From Planctomycetota bacterium (GTDB taxonomy: Bacteria > Planctomycetota > Phycisphaerae > Sedimentisphaerales > Anaerobacaceae), in the NCBI GenBank assembly GCA_023481165.1, contig JAMCWO010000054.1:1-39026 (forward strand): a DNA stretch of 39,026 nt, read 5' to 3'. Below the pieces are notes generated by a model. That model worked only from the letters and a program-made list of their open reading frames with translations. It was not told the origin of the DNA and ran no database searches. The first letter of the stretch is position 1. Every line of letters starts with the position of its first letter. Made by a program: the position numbers and the translations under genes. Of this stretch, positions 16,237 to 24,713 are shown piece after piece.

Positions 16237-17525
16237 TCCTTCGCCCCACCGACACAGATCAGGTGAGAGAAGGTTCGCAGGAACATGCGCCCGTTGGCGA
16301 CCGCCGGCGTCGCGTGGCTCTTTTCGCCGAGGGGATTCACCGCCAGTAGCTCGTACTGGGGCCCCGCCCGGAGCACGACGACATCGCCGTCTACAGTGAT
16401 GCAATAAAGCTTGCCGTCGACACAAACCGGCGAGCCAAAGAATCGGCCGGCGGGCTTTTGACTCCAAAGCACTTCCCCCGTGGCGAGGCGGAAACACGAC
16501 ACCACGCCACCGTCATGGAAGCCGAAGAAGTACTCATCGCGCATGACCGAGGTCGGCACGTAAGGTACCTCCTTGCTCTTCAGGGCATAGAGCTCTTTTG
16601 CCTCCGACGAGGCCGCCTCGGGCGGTTTGATCGCCGCCAGCCGGAGGCCTCGCCCCCCCTCCCCGCAGGTGCCGATCACCATGTCTCCGGCCAGGACCGG
16701 TGAGCTGACCACGCGGGCCGGCAATGCCGTCGGTGTCTTCCACAAGAGCTTGCCTGTACTCGGATCGAGAGCGGCCAGGCCGTGCGAGTTGCTCGTGAAG
16801 ACTACCTCCTCGCGGCCCTGCTGGTCCCGATAGATGCACGGCGTGGAGTACGAAGCATTCGCGTTCTGCGGATGCTCATAGCGCCATTGGATCCGTCCGG
16901 TTTTGCGATCCAAGCCGAACCAGGCGCTCGCGATATTGCCGCCGCTCTTTTGATCCTGCTCGCGCGTGATAATCACGTAGTCCCCGACGACAATCGGCGA
17001 GCTGCCCATGCCGTGCTGTGTCCGGTTGCCGGGCAACTTTCGGGTCCAGACCTCGCGGCCATCATGCGTCAGCGCCGCCAGGGTGGTCTCATCCACCCCT
17101 GGCCAGAACAAGTAGACGTGCTCGATGTCGAGGGCCGGCGTGGCCGCCGCGTAGTTGTTCAGGGTGTTCATGCGAACTTTGTCCAGGCCGTACTCCTTGC
17201 GCCACACCTCGCGCCCATCCGCGGCACGCAAGCACAGGAGGATGCCTTTCTGGGCCTTCTCATCGGCACAAGTGACAAAGACATTATCGTCCCACACGGC
17301 CGGAGATGAATGTCCCCCGCCCGGCAGCTCGATCTTCCAGTTGTACTCCGAGGGTGACCACTGGGCCGGAATTGTCTTGGCATCGCTGATCCCCTGCCCG
17401 TTCGGCCCGCGAAACCGCGGCCAGTTGTCTGCCCGTACCGCGCCCACGATCGTCAATGACAATGCCAATACTACGCCCCTCCGTATCGCGCGACACTCTC
17501 TCACCGAAGCTTCTCGTCTGTGCAT
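16233..17525 (-). CDS. secreted PQQ-like beta-propeller protein
   Basis: A 430-residue protein with a signal peptide (GVVLALSLTIVGAVRADNW). It contains repeated propeller blades with the WxG-type strand ends, such as ADGREVWRKEYG, THDGREVWTRKL, RKTGRIQWRYEH, PSTGKLLWKTPT and LATGEVLWSQKP. The opening NWPRFRGPNGQGIS is typical of planctomycetal PQQ-domain proteins. Whether it binds PQQ or is only a BamB-like scaffold cannot be decided. ATG 17525 opens a four-gene operon, overlapping the FMN-binding gene by four bases. It may supply electrons from an extracytoplasmic dehydrogenation or serve as an assembly factor. Confidence 0.87.
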   Translation of the reverse strand: MHRREASVRECRAIRRGVVLALSLTIVGAVRADNWPRFRGPNGQGISDAKTIPAQWSPSEYNWKIELPGGGHSSPAVWDDNVFVTCADEKAQKGILLCLRAADGREVWRKEYGLDKVRMNTLNNYAAATPALDIEHVYLFWPGVDETTLAALTHDGREVWTRKLPGNRTQHGMGSSPIVVGDYVIITREQDQKSGGNIASAWFGLDRKTGRIQWRYEHPQNANASYSTPCIYRDQQGREEVVFTSNSHGLAALDPSTGKLLWKTPTALPARVVSSPVLAGDMVIGTCGEGGRGLRLAAIKPPEAASSEAKELYALKSKEVPYVPTSVMRDEYFFGFHDGGVVSCFRLATGEVLWSQKPAGRFFGSPVCVDGKLYCITVDGDVVVLRAGPQYELLAVNPLGEKSHATPAVANGRMFLRTFSHLICVGGAKE

Positions 17526-17668
17526 GACTCACCCCTGTTCCGGACTGTCCTTGCGTTTTTCACTACGGGTGGCATTCCCTCTTCCGAAGGTGGGCGGATC
17601 AAGGACTGCAACGACCCAACGCCTCTATTGTCGCGCCGCGAGCGCATTTTGCAAGCGCAATGTCAGCG

Positions 17669-18331
17669 TCAAAGCTTCCGCAGGAGGCCGACGACCACCG
17701 CGTTGATCCGACAGTCGTCCGAGTAGATGGGCGTATAGCTCGAATTGGCGGGCTGAAGGCGGGCTCGGTCCTGTTCCCGGTAGAATCGTTTCAGTGTAGC
17801 CTGACCTTCATTGACGAGAGCGACAACAAGCTGGCCGTTCTGCGCGGTCTCAGCGCGCCGACAGATGACATAGTCGCCGGGCCGAATGTTCTCTTCGATC
17901 ATGCTGTCGCCGCGGACCTGCAGGGCGAAGAGACCGTCGCCCATCCCAAAACACGACGCCAGCGACAGAGTGTCTCGATTCTCCACCGCCTCGACCGGCA
18001 AGCCCGCCGCCACCTGTCCCAGTAGTGGTAGGCCTGTCCGCGGGGTCTCTTCGTCGTCGCTGGCCTGGGCTTGGGTGTTTCTAAGCAGTCTTCGCCCTTG
18101 GGGCGTCAACCTCAAAGAGCGAGCCCTGCCCGGGCAGGTCGAGAGCAACGATTTTCTTTGCAGTTCGGCGAGATGCTCGAACACGGTGCTGCGGCTGAGA
18201 CTCAACTGGCTCGCCAGTTCGGCTATCGTCGGCGAATAACATTGGCTGCCGTGGAAAGCGGCGATGTGCCGGAGCACTTGCAGTTGTTTCGGGGTCAAAC
18301 CGTCGATGAGATCTGCGTCGCGCGGCCGCAT
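17669..18331 (-). CDS. lexA: LexA SOS repressor
   Basis: A 220-residue S24-family repressor and autopeptidase. The winged-helix N-terminus reads LTPKQLQVLRHIAAFH and SPTIAELASQLSLSRSTVFEHLAELQRK. Cleavage should fall at Ala109-Gly110 (QVAAGLPV). The catalytic dyad is Ser143 (RGDSMIEENI) and Lys181 (QATLKRFY). On DNA damage RecA would stimulate self-cleavage and derepress SOS genes. The start is ATG 18331 with AAGGAG ten bases upstream. A longer out-of-frame reading frame overlaps its first third. I could not identify a convincing LexA operator upstream. A UvrD/Rep helicase lies 1.5 kb away on the same strand. Confidence 0.93.
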   Translation of the reverse strand: MRPRDADLIDGLTPKQLQVLRHIAAFHGSQCYSPTIAELASQLSLSRSTVFEHLAELQRKSLLSTCPGRARSLRLTPQGRRLLRNTQAQASDDEETPRTGLPLLGQVAAGLPVEAVENRDTLSLASCFGMGDGLFALQVRGDSMIEENIRPGDYVICRRAETAQNGQLVVALVNEGQATLKRFYREQDRARLQPANSSYTPIYSDDCRINAVVVGLLRKL

Positions 18332-18569
18332 CCGGAGTGTTCTCCTTAGGAGTGACAGCGGGCTTGTTATGAGACATTGTCGGCGCGGACGCCCGGACGC
18401 ATCGGGTCCCGGAGAGCACTCCGACGATCTCGGCGAGGGACGCCAGCAGGCGGGTCAGATGTCCTGTCGACAGGTCATCTTCCTCCACCTGTCCCGGCGG
18501 CCACACGGAAAGGTACTCGCCCCCCGGCCCGAACTTGCACAGCGGCTCGATCCTTCTGATTCGGTACAT
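18081..18569 (-). CDS. hypothetical reading frame upstream of and overlapping lexA
   Basis: The first ~75 codons (MYRIRRIEPLCKFGPGGEY, VWPPGQVEEDDLSTGHLTRL) look protein-coding: GC-rich third positions, and AGGA five bases before ATG 18569. From 18331 on it shares DNA with lexA in another frame, and there the sequence is Arg/Pro/Ser-rich and looks like shadow. A real gene may originally have ended before lexA and lost its stop or suffered a frameshift. No family recognised. Confidence 0.4.
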   Translation of the reverse strand: MYRIRRIEPLCKFGPGGEYLSVWPPGQVEEDDLSTGHLTRLLASLAEIVGVLSGTRCVRASAPTMSHNKPAVTPKENTPDAAARRRSHRRFDPETTASAPAHRRFPRQPMLFADDSRTGEPVESQPQHRVRASRRTAKKIVALDLPGQGSLFEVDAPRAKTA

Positions 18570-18657
18570 ATCCATCCTTGGCACCCTGAACTCGATTTCG
18601 TTTTTCCCACGCTTGTCCGATCGACGCTCACCCTATCGGCCGCCCCCTTGAAAAAAC

Positions 18658-18677
18658 CCAAACAAAAACCGAACAAA
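18658..18677 (-). promoter_or_regulatory. direct repeat one helical turn apart, possible operator
   Basis: Two 9-mers, TTTGTTCGG and TTTGTTTGG on the minus strand, lie 11 bp apart about 90-110 bases upstream of the frame preceding lexA. The spacing suits a protein binding one face of the helix. No regulator can be assigned. Confidence 0.25.
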
Positions 18678-18773
18678 TTCCGCCTCGCGCGCGACCTTTT
18701 TGCGCAGGCCGACACACCCGGACTACCGCATGTCGTTATATGGGACTGATGACACAAAAAATGTGTGTTCGCC

Positions 18774-18971
18774 CTAACCGGGCCGTGCTCCACCGTGAGC
18801 GGAGATGAACCAGCCCCAATCCTCCTGCTCGGCCTGGACCGCCTCATACTGTTCGCGAACCAAGGGCAACAAGCGTGCAGAAACCACGTCTCCCCCGATA
18901 CAGCAGTCGTTGATGTAGGGATCGGGGTCTGTCGGTTCGACCTTCTTCAGGAATGAGATTTCGTACGGCAT
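18774..18971 (-). pseudogene. short, probably truncated hypothetical protein
   Basis: The 65-residue product begins MPYEISFLKKVEPTDPDPY, continues INDCCIGGDVVSARLLPLVR and reaches QEDWGWFIS before a stop. The first ~55 residues look like the start of a compact conserved protein; the final SAHGGARPG appears to be out-of-frame tail, so I infer 3' truncation or a frameshift near 18805. It could instead be a complete short protein. Start ATG 18971 has no clear ribosome binding site. Confidence 0.45.
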
Positions 18972-19069
18972 GGCCGTTTCGCTATAGTCTACGCCATCTC
19001 CGTATCATCCGCGGGAGGAGGAAGCTCCCGGTTCGCACCGGTGGTAGGGGTCCGAGTTGTGCGGTTCCC

Positions 19070-19708
19070 TCAGTCGTCTGCTTCCAGACAGTCCCGGAAC
19101 AGGATATTCGTCGTGCTCGCGGGGATCTTCTGGGCCGGAGTCAGCAGAATCACTTCGTCCACGCGCCCCTGCCCGTACACGTCGATCCCGGCTTCCTGCG
19201 CCTCATCGAACGACACCGTACCGGCCTCCTCCATCCGGTCCCAGTCTTTGCGGTACAGGATCACGCGATAGGTGCCGGGGGGCACTTGCACGATCGCGCC
19301 TTCATCCGGCGGGTCATCATCGTTGTCGCCCATGGGCAGCGTGTTGTACGAATGGACGCAGAGCCGGCCGGAGGGCAAAGACAAGTATCCGGTCTCGGGC
19401 GGATACCATTTGCCCCAGGAGAGTTCTTTTTCCAGCAAGGGTGCTCCGACAACAACCTCCACGTCGACACCGCCGTCCCCATGGAGGCCATAGATCAGCA
19501 GCTCGCCGGAGGCCAGCAGTTCCTGTGTGGCCCGGTCCTCGAAGGCTTCCGGACTTGCCCCCCAGATGATCTCCGGGTCGGCATCCCTGATCCGCTCTTC
19601 ACTTGCTTCGTCATAAAGGAACACGACGAGGCCTTCATTGTAGATGTGAACGGGGATGGCTCCCTGGCGAATCGGGCCGGTAACGATACGAAAATCCTGC
19701 TGGATCAT
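19070..19708 (-). CDS. hypothetical protein, 212 aa
   Basis: No recognised family. It is acidic, soluble and has no signal peptide. It contains IPVHIYNEGLVVFLYDE, an acidic stretch GDNDDDPPDEG, and VPPGTYRVILYRKDW, which suggests a beta-rich domain. ATG 19708 has AGGAG six bases upstream. It lies between a truncated gene and a UvrD/Rep helicase, 100 bases after the helicase stop on the same strand. Codon use matches its neighbours, so I regard it as a real gene. Confidence 0.75.
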   Translation of the reverse strand: MIQQDFRIVTGPIRQGAIPVHIYNEGLVVFLYDEASEERIRDADPEIIWGASPEAFEDRATQELLASGELLIYGLHGDGGVDVEVVVGAPLLEKELSWGKWYPPETGYLSLPSGRLCVHSYNTLPMGDNDDDPPDEGAIVQVPPGTYRVILYRKDWDRMEEAGTVSFDEAQEAGIDVYGQGRVDEVILLTPAQKIPASTTNILFRDCLEADD

Positions 19709-19808
19709 ATCTCACTCCTACGTACCTCGACAACGAGAGACACACGTCGGCCCCGCTGGCGTCTATCGTCCGTTCCGGCGTGGCACTTTAGGTCTGTCAG
19801 AAGGGACG

Positions 19809-21839
19809 CTACGCCTCCGGCGAAGGTGGGAGCAAGTTGTGGTCCGCACCGCCGATCAGGTGTGGGAGGCCCTCTTCGAGCTCCATCGGCTCGGTGAGGT
19901 CTCTGGCCAGTTCGGTCAGGAAGCGGCTGGGCTTCATCATGATAAGATTGCCGCCGCGGTTGCGGTAGACTTGCGGCAGAACCAGGTACAGCTCATCCCG
20001 GGCCCGAGTGACCGCGACGTGAAAGACCCGGCGTTCCTCTTCGAGGTCTTCGTCTTTGTTCATCGCCATATCCGTCGGGAAGCGGCCGTCCGCCAACCAG
20101 GGAATGAAGACAACCGGCCACTCCAAGCCCTTCGCCTGGTGCACCGTGCTGAGGATGACGAACTCCTGCTCGACGGGTCCCTCGACGCAGGTCTCGCCGG
20201 AGAATTCGCCTGCCAGCGAGACATCGGCGAGAAACGCTTCCACGTTCTTGTACTGGCCCGCGAAGTTCGCCAGGGCGCGGATGTCTTCCCGCCGCATTGC
20301 CGCATTATCGTAGTGCGAAACGAGGTAATCGTCATAGAAGCGTTTGTTGGCCAAGTCGATGACCTCCGCCGGCGAGTCCATTTCGCGCGATTCCTTGAGC
20401 AGCCCGACAAACTCCTGGAAGAACGGCCGGGCGCTGGTGGGCAGGAGGCTGGCCGTCTCGATGCCCAGGACCTCGTTGAAGGGGTCCGCGGCGCTGCTGA
20501 TATGCTGCCAGACCCGCCGGGAGATCGCGCTGCCGACGCGAGGCAGCATCTGGAGCAGCCGCAGCCAAGCCAACTCATCGTTGGGGTTCTGCTGGACACG
20601 GAGGTAACAGAGGATGTCCTTCAGGTGGGCCTGCTCGAAGAAGCGCAGGCCGCCACGTATGCTATAGGGAATATTGCGACGCTTGAACTCTAATTCAATC
20701 TCCAGCGAATGCCAATGACTGCGATAGAGCACGGCGATGTCGTTCAACGTGCGGCCCTGGTCGAGCAGGTGCAGCACGTACTCCGCGATGAACCGCGACT
20801 GGGTGAAGTGGTCCTGACAGGCCACGATCGCAGGTTTGAGGCCCGAGGTGCGGATCGCTTTGAGGTTCTTCGGCAACCGGCGGCTGTTCTGGGCGATGCT
20901 CGCGTTGGCCAAGGTCAGAATCTCCGGCACGGAGCGGTAGTTGGTTTCGAGCTTGTACTCCTTGGCATCCGGGTAGCGCTGCTTGAAAGTAATGATGTTC
21001 TCGAAGTTTGCCCCGCGGAAGCTGTAGATCGACTGCGAGTCGTCGCCGACTACCGTCAGGTTGCGGTGCTTCGAGGCGAGCAGATCGACGATCGCGCCCT
21101 GGATGGCGTTCGTGTCCTGGTACTCATCGACGAGGATATGCTGGAACTGGCCGGCGAGCATCTCGCGGACCTCCTGGTGATCCATCATCAGCCGCAGCCA
21201 GGCGCTGAGCAGATCGTCGAAGTCCAGAAGCTGCCGCAGACGCTTTTTCTCCGTGTAGAGCACGAGCACCCGCTCGATGCCGTCGATTTCCTGAAGAAAC
21301 ATGGGAAAGCGTTTGCTGATGACCTCCGGCAGCGGCTCCAGTGTGTTCTGGATGAAGCTGGAGATCGCCGCCAGGACGTTCTTCTGGGGAAAGCGCCGCT
21401 CGCGGATATCGACGCCGGCCTCCTGGATGCACGAGGCCAAAAGGTCCTTCGCATCCTCGCGGTCGAGGATCGTGAAGTCCGGCGAGATGCCCAGCCGCTT
21501 GCCGTGCGTCCGCAGGATGCGGTTGGCAATGTGGTGGAAGGTACCGCCCCAGATATCACGGGTCTTCTGCTTGACAAGCAGTTCGACCCGATTGAGCATC
21601 TCGCGGGCCGCCCGGTTCGTGAACGTAACCAGCATGATCCGCCCCGGATCGACGCCGTGATGCACCAGCCAGGCCAAGCGGTACGTCAGCGCCCGCGTTT
21701 TGCCGCTGCCGGCGCCCGCCACTACGAGCATCGGCCCGCCGGGCGCCGTCGCCACCGCCAATTGCTCCGGGTTCAGGTCCGCCCCAAAATCGATATCCCC
21801 CGCCGCCGTCCGCGACTGGAGTGTGAATTTCCGTGCCAT
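19809..21839 (-). CDS. UvrD/Rep/PcrA-family ATP-dependent DNA helicase
   Basis: A 676-residue superfamily 1A 3'-5' helicase with the motifs in order: Q-motif LNPEQLAVA, Walker A AGAGSGKT (41-48), motif Ia TFTNRAAREM, Walker B VDEYQDTN (about 237-244), motif III VGDDSQSIYSFRGA, motif IV LETNYRS (about 297), motif V STVHQAKGLEW and motif VI VFHVAVTRARDEL. The length matches Rep (about 670) more than UvrD or PcrA (about 720-750). It probably unwinds DNA in repair or removes replication-fork roadblocks. ATG 21839 is preceded by GGCGGA. lexA nearby hints at, but does not show, SOS control. Confidence 0.94.
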   Translation of the reverse strand: MARKFTLQSRTAAGDIDFGADLNPEQLAVATAPGGPMLVVAGAGSGKTRALTYRLAWLVHHGVDPGRIMLVTFTNRAAREMLNRVELLVKQKTRDIWGGTFHHIANRILRTHGKRLGISPDFTILDREDAKDLLASCIQEAGVDIRERRFPQKNVLAAISSFIQNTLEPLPEVISKRFPMFLQEIDGIERVLVLYTEKKRLRQLLDFDDLLSAWLRLMMDHQEVREMLAGQFQHILVDEYQDTNAIQGAIVDLLASKHRNLTVVGDDSQSIYSFRGANFENIITFKQRYPDAKEYKLETNYRSVPEILTLANASIAQNSRRLPKNLKAIRTSGLKPAIVACQDHFTQSRFIAEYVLHLLDQGRTLNDIAVLYRSHWHSLEIELEFKRRNIPYSIRGGLRFFEQAHLKDILCYLRVQQNPNDELAWLRLLQMLPRVGSAISRRVWQHISSAADPFNEVLGIETASLLPTSARPFFQEFVGLLKESREMDSPAEVIDLANKRFYDDYLVSHYDNAAMRREDIRALANFAGQYKNVEAFLADVSLAGEFSGETCVEGPVEQEFVILSTVHQAKGLEWPVVFIPWLADGRFPTDMAMNKDEDLEEERRVFHVAVTRARDELYLVLPQVYRNRGGNLIMMKPSRFLTELARDLTEPMELEEGLPHLIGGADHNLLPPSPEA

Positions 21840-22010
21840 ATTCCGCCAATTGAGCGGTGCGTGATACGCACCCTACCACTTCGGTTCGTTCAGGATTGCC
21901 CCCGGGCCATCCCACCAAGGCGCACAGCCTACGATACCACAATACGAGCAAAATGCCAGCCTGGGGAACAACACCAGACAATCGCAAGAATGAAAACGTC
22001 GGTGATAGCG

Positions 22011-22348
22011 TCAGGGAGTAAGCAGGTGCTGGACAACCCGCTCCAGCGAAGCAAGATGGTTCTGCACAACGTCCCAGACAATCGCATGGTTGACGATATC
22101 GTAGCCGTGGCTGATGATCTTCCGGAAAGTTATGATCCGATCGTGATCAGGGATCGTCGTTACAAGCAGCTTATCCAGGCGTTTGATCCGATTCAGGGCC
22201 TCACCGATGATCTCGAACTTCCGCTCCACGGCCGCTTGTGTTTTTGCGTCGGCCAAGTAGTCTGTTACGTCAGGCCGGAGGTGAATTCTCGAATATCCTT
22301 TGCCGCCTGCAGGACGTCAAACAGGTGTTTGCGGGTTTCATCCTGCAT
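22011..22348 (-). pseudogene. hepT: HepT-like toxin (DUF86) with a 1-base deletion
   Basis: The start MQDETRKHLFDVLQAAKD...EFTSGLT runs from ATG 22348 to a TAA at 22265-22267. The rest (DYLADAKTQAAVERKFEII...) continues in another frame to 22011. Restoring one base near 22262-22268 yields a 112-residue protein, the normal HepT length. The HEPN active-site motif R-x4-H-x-Y is intact as RKIISHGY. HepT toxins are RNases neutralised by MntA, which AMPylates the motif tyrosine. The gene overlaps mntA by 11 bases, the usual arrangement. The toxin is probably inactive unless the frameshift is a sequencing error. Confidence 0.85.
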
Positions 22349-22637
22349 AGACAGTCCTTCTACTGCGTTCGACGCTGGCCCTGAAGTAAGGATTCCGTAG
22401 CGAATCTTCGACGACCACGTCTACGGGCCGTCCGAAGATCTCCTCTAATCCCTCTTTTAGATCGAAGTAGCGGTTGAAAAGCCCGCCACCATCCTGTTCG
22501 AATTGGACGAGAACGTCGACATCGCTTTCCGCTCGAAACTCCTCGGAGGTCGCGGAGCCGAAGATGCCCAGCCTGCTGACCCTGACGCGCCGGCACAACT
22601 CAGCGATCGCGGGTTCGAATTTTTCGATGTCAAACAT
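22338..22637 (-). CDS. mntA: MntA-like minimal nucleotidyltransferase antitoxin
   Basis: A 99-residue nucleotidyltransferase. The signature GSATSEEFRAESDVDVLVQF matches G-S-x(n)-D-x-D, with the metal-binding aspartates, and a further acidic position follows in RPVDVVVED. MntA transfers AMP from ATP to the HepT toxin's motif tyrosine. ATG 22637 (MFDIEKFEPAIAEL) with GGTGAG just upstream is preferred over an upstream frame start. It precedes and overlaps the frameshifted hepT. The intact antitoxin beside a broken toxin fits a decaying toxin-antitoxin module. Confidence 0.88.
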   Translation of the reverse strand: MFDIEKFEPAIAELCRRVRVSRLGIFGSATSEEFRAESDVDVLVQFEQDGGGLFNRYFDLKEGLEEIFGRPVDVVVEDSLRNPYFRASVERSRRTVYAG

Positions 22638-22791
22638 GAACTCACCGTGCACCGACCGAATCACTACTGCTTCAAGACACGTGTTCAACCTACGTGGGCG
22701 CCGGTGCCCTGAATCCGATGGTCATTATCGGATTCCACGCGTGAGAAGTCAACAATAGGTTCATCGCATGATGAAGCTCGAAACGTGAGAA

Positions 22792-22829
22792 ACGAAGAGC
22801 CCGGTCCAGTCGGTGGCCGGGCTCTTCGT
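22792..22829 (-). terminator. intrinsic-type terminator after the Gfo/Idh gene
   Basis: A 13-bp perfect stem (ACGAAGAGCCCGG and its complement) with a 12-base loop lies 18 bases beyond the Gfo/Idh stop. On the minus strand the stem is followed shortly by TTTCTC, a modest U-tract. Confidence 0.7.
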
Positions 22830-22846
22830 CGGCATGCCAGAGTAAT

Positions 22847-24319
22847 CTATACGCTGTTGCGGATGGCGAACGGTTCGCGATAGGAGCACTTGAGGTACTG
22901 GTTCGCCTGTTCGGCGTTGTCGCCGACAAAACGCTCCGTCTTGCGATCATAGGCTAGTGCCGGGCCGAGAACGAACGGCTGCTTGGCCCGATCGACCTCG
23001 TTGCCTTCAAGCTGTTCGAGCATATCCTTGAGCGTGTTCAGGGCGTCCTCGCACGATTTCATACTCCCCCGCACCTGGTCCGGCGTGGCTTTGGCGCCGG
23101 CACGCCAGGCCATGTTGGCTTGGTGGCAAATGGCCGTGCCGAAGTGGCCCACTTCGATCTCGGCCGCCAAATCCTCACGCCGCCCGCTCCGGAGAGCGTC
23201 GATGAAGTTCTGGGCATGGCCCGCCCCGCCATTGCCTTTATACTGGTAGACGCGCTTGCCGTCGTTGTCGTAGAACCACCCGCCGCCGCGCGAGATGCGG
23301 ACGGAGCCCTGCTCGCATTGGATGTAATTGCCGCCGCGGGAGGTCAGATAGACGGCCCCATCCTTGCCCCCCTTGCGTTTCGGGTCGGGCAAGTTGCGGA
23401 TGTCGACGACCAGGGGCAGACCATCGTAGTCCATCAGGGCGAAGTGCATATTGGGTGTCTCGCCGTTATCGTCCCAGGCAAAACGATTGCCCGCCGCGAC
23501 GACTTTCGTGGGCACATCTTTCCAACCCAACATGTGCCGGACATCGTCCAGGTAGTGAATGCCCCAGTTCGCCATTTCACCATCGCCCCAGTTCCACTGC
23601 CAGTGCCAGTCGTAGTGGAACTGCTTGCGCATCACTGGCGTCATGGGGGCTGGGCCGGCCCAGAGATTGTAGTCGATGGACTCGGGCACAGGCTGCGGCT
23701 CGGTCACTTTGCCGATGCTGGCCCGGGAATGGAGCACACAGCAATGAACCCACAATACCTTGCCGTACTTGCCCGCTTGGAGGTCGCGGGCGGCCTCCTT
23801 CACCGCCGGGCAGGACCGGTGCTGCGTGCCCGCCTGCACGATCCGGTTGTACTTGCGGGCCGCCTCGACCATCTTGCGGCCCTCCCAGATCGCATGGCTG
23901 ACGGGCTTCTCCACGTAGACATGCTTGCCCGCCTGGCAGGCCCAGACGGTCATCAGCGCGTGCCAGTGGTTCGGGGCCGCCACGACGAGGGCATCGATGT
24001 CCTTGCGCTCCAGGAGCTTGCGCACATCGGCGTATCCCGTGATGGCAGAGTCGCCCACATTGTACTTCTTCTTGAACTGCGCGACTCCCTGCTCCAGGAT
24101 CTGCTTATCCGGGTCGCACAAGGCCACAACCTTCACACCCGGGAGTCCCATGAACTGGCCGACGTGGTCGCCGCCCCGGCCCCGGATTCCCGCCACGGCC
24201 AGGCGAATCTGCTCGTTGGCTCCCCGCACAGTCGGCATGGGGCCGGCCGACGAAGACAGAGCCACGTACGCTCCCATGGTCGCGGCTACACCACGTTTCA
24301 AAAAGCCCCGGCGATTCAT
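22847..24319 (-). CDS. Tat-exported Gfo/Idh/MocA family oxidoreductase
   Basis: A 490-residue oxidoreductase with a twin-arginine signal, MNRRGFLKRGVAATMG. The Rossmann region reads AVAGIRGRGGDHVGQF, the catalytic-lysine motif HVYVEKPVSHA, and a long insert rich in Trp and His (HYDWHWQWNWGDGEMANW) precedes GIHYLDDVRHMLG. This subtype is abundant in Planctomycetota. ATG 24319 follows GAGGAG; an in-frame ATG 48 bases upstream lacks a good site and would bury the Tat motif. A strong hairpin terminates the gene. The substrate is probably a sugar or sugar derivative in the periplasm. Confidence 0.9.
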   Translation of the reverse strand: MNRRGFLKRGVAATMGAYVALSSSAGPMPTVRGANEQIRLAVAGIRGRGGDHVGQFMGLPGVKVVALCDPDKQILEQGVAQFKKKYNVGDSAITGYADVRKLLERKDIDALVVAAPNHWHALMTVWACQAGKHVYVEKPVSHAIWEGRKMVEAARKYNRIVQAGTQHRSCPAVKEAARDLQAGKYGKVLWVHCCVLHSRASIGKVTEPQPVPESIDYNLWAGPAPMTPVMRKQFHYDWHWQWNWGDGEMANWGIHYLDDVRHMLGWKDVPTKVVAAGNRFAWDDNGETPNMHFALMDYDGLPLVVDIRNLPDPKRKGGKDGAVYLTSRGGNYIQCEQGSVRISRGGGWFYDNDGKRVYQYKGNGGAGHAQNFIDALRSGRREDLAAEIEVGHFGTAICHQANMAWRAGAKATPDQVRGSMKSCEDALNTLKDMLEQLEGNEVDRAKQPFVLGPALAYDRKTERFVGDNAEQANQYLKCSYREPFAIRNSV

Positions 24320-24561
24320 CCGACTCCTCAATAGCTCCTTTCGCGGAAAATCCGATGGCATCGTCATCTGCTATGATACAGGCAAGACAAAACTGGTACG
24401 TAATGCGTTGCGTTCACAGAGATTTCCTATCTTACCAGATGCATCGGCGTCCCAGAAGCATTTTCCACCTGGAGCAATTTCGGCAATGGTCGCACGCAAA
24501 GAAGTCTGGTTGCTGCCCCGCACTCGGAACTATCTGCCTTTGAATACGCCTGTTTTTCCCG

Positions 24562-24590
24562 TTGACAGCCGGAGTTCCTGGTCATAGAAT
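24562..24590 (+). promoter_or_regulatory. sigma-70 promoter of tRNA-Gly
   Basis: A perfect TTGACA (24562-24567), 17-base spacer and TAGAAT (24585-24590) end 21 bases before the tRNA. The 200 bases upstream of it, back to the Gfo/Idh start, show no gene. Confidence 0.75.
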
Positions 24591-24611
24591 GGCAGGCAAA
24601 TAGAACTGAAT

Positions 24612-24683
24612 GCGGCCGTAGCTCAACGGTAGAGTGCTACCTTCCCAAGGTAGATGTTGTGGGTCCGAATCCCATCGGCCGCT
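24612..24683 (+). tRNA. tRNA-Gly (CCC) with an atypical T-loop
   Basis: Acceptor GCGGCCG/CGGCCGC, D-arm GCTCAACGGTAGAGT, anticodon stem CTACC/GGTAG with loop TTCCCAA (anticodon CCC, reads GGG), and T73 as expected for glycine. The T-loop is TCCGAAT, so position 55 is C instead of the near-universal T. CCA is not encoded. Confidence 0.9.
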
Positions 24684-24713
24684 GTTCTCCCGCTTTCGGG
24701 GCAAAGCCACCGA

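Noticed and set aside
18851-18860. Perfect palindrome GTTCGCGAAC as a LexA box
   Set aside because: It lies within a reading frame, is not near a promoter, and has no second copy upstream of lexA.
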